In this document: one piece after another, positions 6,126-8,160 of the stretch
Numbering within the stretch: position 1 is the stretch's first letter
Layout of the letters: every line of letters starts with the position of its first letter
Source: JACRBK01 sp964427955
GTDB taxonomy: Bacteria; Chloroflexota; Anaerolineae; Aggregatilineales; Aggregatilineaceae
Length of the DNA: 8,160 bases
Direction: 5' to 3'
Assembly: GCA_964427955.1 (NCBI GenBank)
Contig: CAYRWY010000270.1
Location: 1 to 8,160 of the forward strand
The notes under the pieces: model-generated
The model's database searches: none
Told to the model about the DNA's origin: nothing
What the model saw: the letters and a program-made list of their open reading frames with translations, nothing else
Translations under genes and position numbers: made by a program

Positions 6126-6225
6126 TCACCCCCCGACCCCCTCTCCATTCAAAAGCGCAATGGAGAGGGGGAGAAAACCGAGGCGACGATGCCCCTCTCC
6201 ATCGTTTTCTGCTGGAGCGGAGTGA
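6126..6225. repeat. C-rich hairpin repeat, copy D (variant with perfect stem)
   Basis: CCCCCTCTCCATT (6137-6149) and AATGGAGAGGGGG (6159-6171) are a perfect 13-bp stem with a 9-nt loop. A third arm, CCCCTCTCCAT (6192-6202), could pair instead with ATGGAGAGGGG (6160-6170). CGATG (6187-6191) and CATCG (6200-6204) form a small overlapping hairpin. GCGGAGTGA (6217-6225) ends the block four bases before the amidohydrolase stop, as it ends copy B near the kinase stop. No T-tract follows on either strand. The region 5824-6229 contains only this, copy C, the tandem repeat and the terminator; I see no gene. Confidence 0.65.
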
Positions 6226-6229
6226 GGCG

Positions 6230-8160
6230 CTACTGGCACAACTCGACGTATTCCATGCGCACGCGTGAGCCGGGCTGGAGGCCAAGCACCTCGTTCAGGA
6301 TTTCGGCGGTCAGGCCGGATTTGTATTCGGCATCGCGAGCGGACCAGGTGCGCGACTTGATCTCGATGTAACGCTGCTCGGTGCGCGGGATCATCATGTG
6401 ATCCAGGTTGATGTAAAACAGCACGCCCTTGTACAGCACGTGCCAGCGCCGCCGGTCCTTGTGCACCTCGCATTCGCGGTGCGCCTGGAAGTATTCCCGG
6501 TAGAAGCGCAGCGGGCGATCCGCCGGGGCGATGAACTGCGAGCGCGAGAGCATGACCGCCTCTTCGAACTCGCGCTCTTTGGCCGGGCTGGTGAAGGTCA
6601 GGCGGGCGCGCACGGTGTTCGGCTTGCCGGTGTCGTCGATCAAGTCATCTTCACGGTAACGGACGCGACCCTGGCGATCATCCTCGAACAGAAAATAGGT
6701 GTCGTACTGGCGGTAGTGATGGTAGCGCACGATCTCGACCGCCGGATGCTGCAAGAGGCGTTCGACCAGGTCCTCGCCCTCGCCTTTGACCTGGGCCTTG
6801 ACCTGAATCTCGAAGCTCTCTTCCTGCTGCACGCCGCCAATCGCGACCAGCTTGTTCAACACGTTGCCTTCGCGGGCGACCAGGAAGGCGTCCATCTCGC
6901 GGGCGTACTGCGCCGCCTGGGTGCGCACGCGCTCCTCGTCGATGGTGAGCAGTTGGCGGTCACGCATCAACCACTGGCCGTTGACCATCACGTGTCGCAC
7001 GTCGGACGCCTGCCCGGCGTAGACGACCTGCGAATAGACGCTGTTGGGGTCGCGATCAAAGTGCGGCATATTGTGGTAGGGGCTGTGATCGAGCACGATC
7101 AGATCGGCGCGCTTGCCGACGTCCAGGCTGCCGGTCAGGTGACCCAGGTGCAGCGCCTCGGCACCCCAGCGCGTCGCCATCAGCAGCGCATCCCGCGCGG
7201 GCAGCACCACCGGATCAAAGGTCGCGCCCTTGGCCAGCAGCGCCGCCAACCGCATTTCCTCGAACATGTCCAGGTCGTTATTGCTGGCCGCGCCATCGGT
7301 CCCGATGCTCAGCCGGACGCCGCGCTCGATCATCTCTTTGATGGGCGCAATCCCGCTCCCCAACTTGAGGTTGCTGGTCGGGTTGTGCGCCACGGAGACG
7401 CCGTGCTGCTGCAAGAGCCGGATCTGCTCGGTATCGACGTGGACGCAGTGCGCGGCGAGCGTCTTGGCACGGAAGAGGCCCAGATCGGCCACGCGGTTGA
7501 CGACCTTTTTCTCGAACTCCTCCCAGCTATCGTCGGCCTCCTGGCGCGTTTCGAGGATATGCACCTGGAGCGGGACGCCGAACTCGACCGCCAGATCGGC
7601 GCACGCCTTCAAAATCTCGTCGGTGCAGGTATAGGGCGCGTGCGGCGCAACCGACGGCACGATCAGCGGGTGTTCGCGCCACTCTTCGATGAAACGGCGG
7701 GTGTAGGCCAGGCTCTCTTCGAAGCTCTCGGCATCCGGCGTGGGATACTTCATGATGGTCTGGCCGCAGACGCCGCGCACCCCGGCTTCGGCGGCAGCCG
7801 CCGCGACATCGGCCTCGTAGTAGTACATATCGGCAAACAGCGTCGTCCCGCCCCGGATCATCTCGGCGCACGCCAGTTCGGTCCCCAGGCGGCAGAATTC
7901 CGGGCTGACAAACTGCCGTTCGACGGGCATCATATAGCCCATCAGCCAGACGTCCAGGCGCAGGTCGTCGGCCATCGCACGCAGCAGCGCCATCGGCATA
8001 TGAGTATGGGCATTGACCAGACCGGGCATCACGATCTGGCCGGAGCAGTCGATCACGTGGTCGGCCTGGTACTTCGCCAGGATCGTGTCCACATCACCGA
8101 CGGCGATAATGCTGTCGCCCTGGACAGCAACCGCACCATTTTTATAGCGGTCAAAGGCTG
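6230..8160 (-). CDS. Amidohydrolase (MTA/SAH deaminase type) fused to a CYTH-like domain, 5' end outside window
   Basis: The 642 visible residues are numbered from the codon at 8158. The frame is open to the edge and reads GAVAVQGDSIIAVGD before the GTG at 8092, a normal amidohydrolase N-terminal strand. That GTG is therefore internal and about 10-25 residues are missing. Residues 1 to about 430 form a metal-dependent deaminase of the 5'-methylthioadenosine/S-adenosylhomocysteine deaminase family, which releases ammonia from adenine-bearing nucleosides. Likely metal ligands are His51 and His53 (NAHTHMP), His200 (HILET, with catalytic Glu203), His237 (LAAHCVH) and Asp288 (SIGTDG). After a linker, about 447-628 looks CYTH-like: E450-x-Q452-x-K454, DTYF (486-489), RVRYRED (498-504), RARLTF (517-522) and YIEIKS (597-602). 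CYTH proteins bind triphosphates. Family members lacking this tail are about 430-450 aa. Substrate specificity is uncertain; chlorohydrolase or guanine-deaminase-like activity is possible. The stop is TAG 6230-6232. Confidence 0.88.
   Translation of the reverse strand, partial: AFDRYKNGAVAVQGDSIIAVGDVDTILAKYQADHVIDCSGQIVMPGLVNAHTHMPMALLRAMADDLRLDVWLMGYMMPVERQFVSPEFCRLGTELACAEMIRGGTTLFADMYYYEADVAAAAAEAGVRGVCGQTIMKYPTPDAESFEESLAYTRRFIEEWREHPLIVPSVAPHAPYTCTDEILKACADLAVEFGVPLQVHILETRQEADDSWEEFEKKVVNRVADLGLFRAKTLAAHCVHVDTEQIRLLQQHGVSVAHNPTSNLKLGSGIAPIKEMIERGVRLSIGTDGAASNNDLDMFEEMRLAALLAKGATFDPVVLPARDALLMATRWGAEALHLGHLTGSLDVGKRADLIVLDHSPYHNMPHFDRDPNSVYSQVVYAGQASDVRHVMVNGQWLMRDRQLLTIDEERVRTQAAQYAREMDAFLVAREGNVLNKLVAIGGVQQEESFEIQVKAQVKGEGEDLVERLLQHPAVEIVRYHHYRQYDTYFLFEDDRQGRVRYREDDLIDDTGKPNTVRARLTFTSPAKEREFEEAVMLSRSQFIAPADRPLRFYREYFQAHRECEVHKDRRRWHVLYKGVLFYINLDHMMIPRTEQRYIEIKSRTWSARDAEYKSGLTAEILNEVLGLQPGSRVRMEYVELCQ

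Noticed and set aside
6137..6171. Perfect 13-bp hairpin as an intrinsic terminator
   Set aside because: No T-tract follows it on either strand; it is better described as a member of the repeat family.

Overview
The window is a high-GC bacterial fragment that looks like a draft or metagenome-assembled Chloroflexota genome, probably Anaerolineae. This rests on an impression from several features: the style of the Ser/Thr kinase, the winged-helix fragment and the C-rich hairpin repeats built on CCCCCTCTCC between genes. No marker gene proves it. A run of exactly 100 N (1323-1422) is a scaffold gap whose true length is unknown. No rRNA, tRNA, CRISPR array or transposase gene is visible.

Layout. 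1-208: gene-free, with two copies of a composite hairpin repeat. About 209-1231, minus: membrane-anchored Hanks-type Ser/Thr kinase. 1323-1422: gap. 1423-1677, plus: 3' end of a protein with an OmpR/PhoB-type winged-helix domain. 1711-1950 and 1947-2333, plus: a Phd/VapB-type antitoxin and PIN-domain VapC-type toxin overlapping by 4 bases and closed by an intrinsic terminator. 2359-4794, minus: an 811-residue permease with two FtsX-type modules. 4915-5823, plus: an XRE-family regulator with an MmyB-like ligand-binding domain, divergent from the permease. 5824-6229: a 406-bp convergent intergenic region with a terminator, a 9-nt-period repeat, and two more copies or derivatives of the C-rich repeat. 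6230-8160, minus: a large amidohydrolase (MTA/SAH deaminase type) fused at its C-terminus to a CYTH-like domain. This gene runs off the right edge: its frame stays open to base 8160, so its true start lies outside the window.

How the genes may work together. The kinase and the winged-helix protein are divergent across the gap and could form a phosphorylation-based regulatory pair (inference). The toxin and antitoxin form a self-contained cassette. The XRE/MmyB regulator may control the divergent permease, whose ATPase partner is not present here. The most unusual element is the deaminase-CYTH fusion, which joins an adenosine-derivative deaminase fold to a fold known for triphosphate substrates in one polypeptide.
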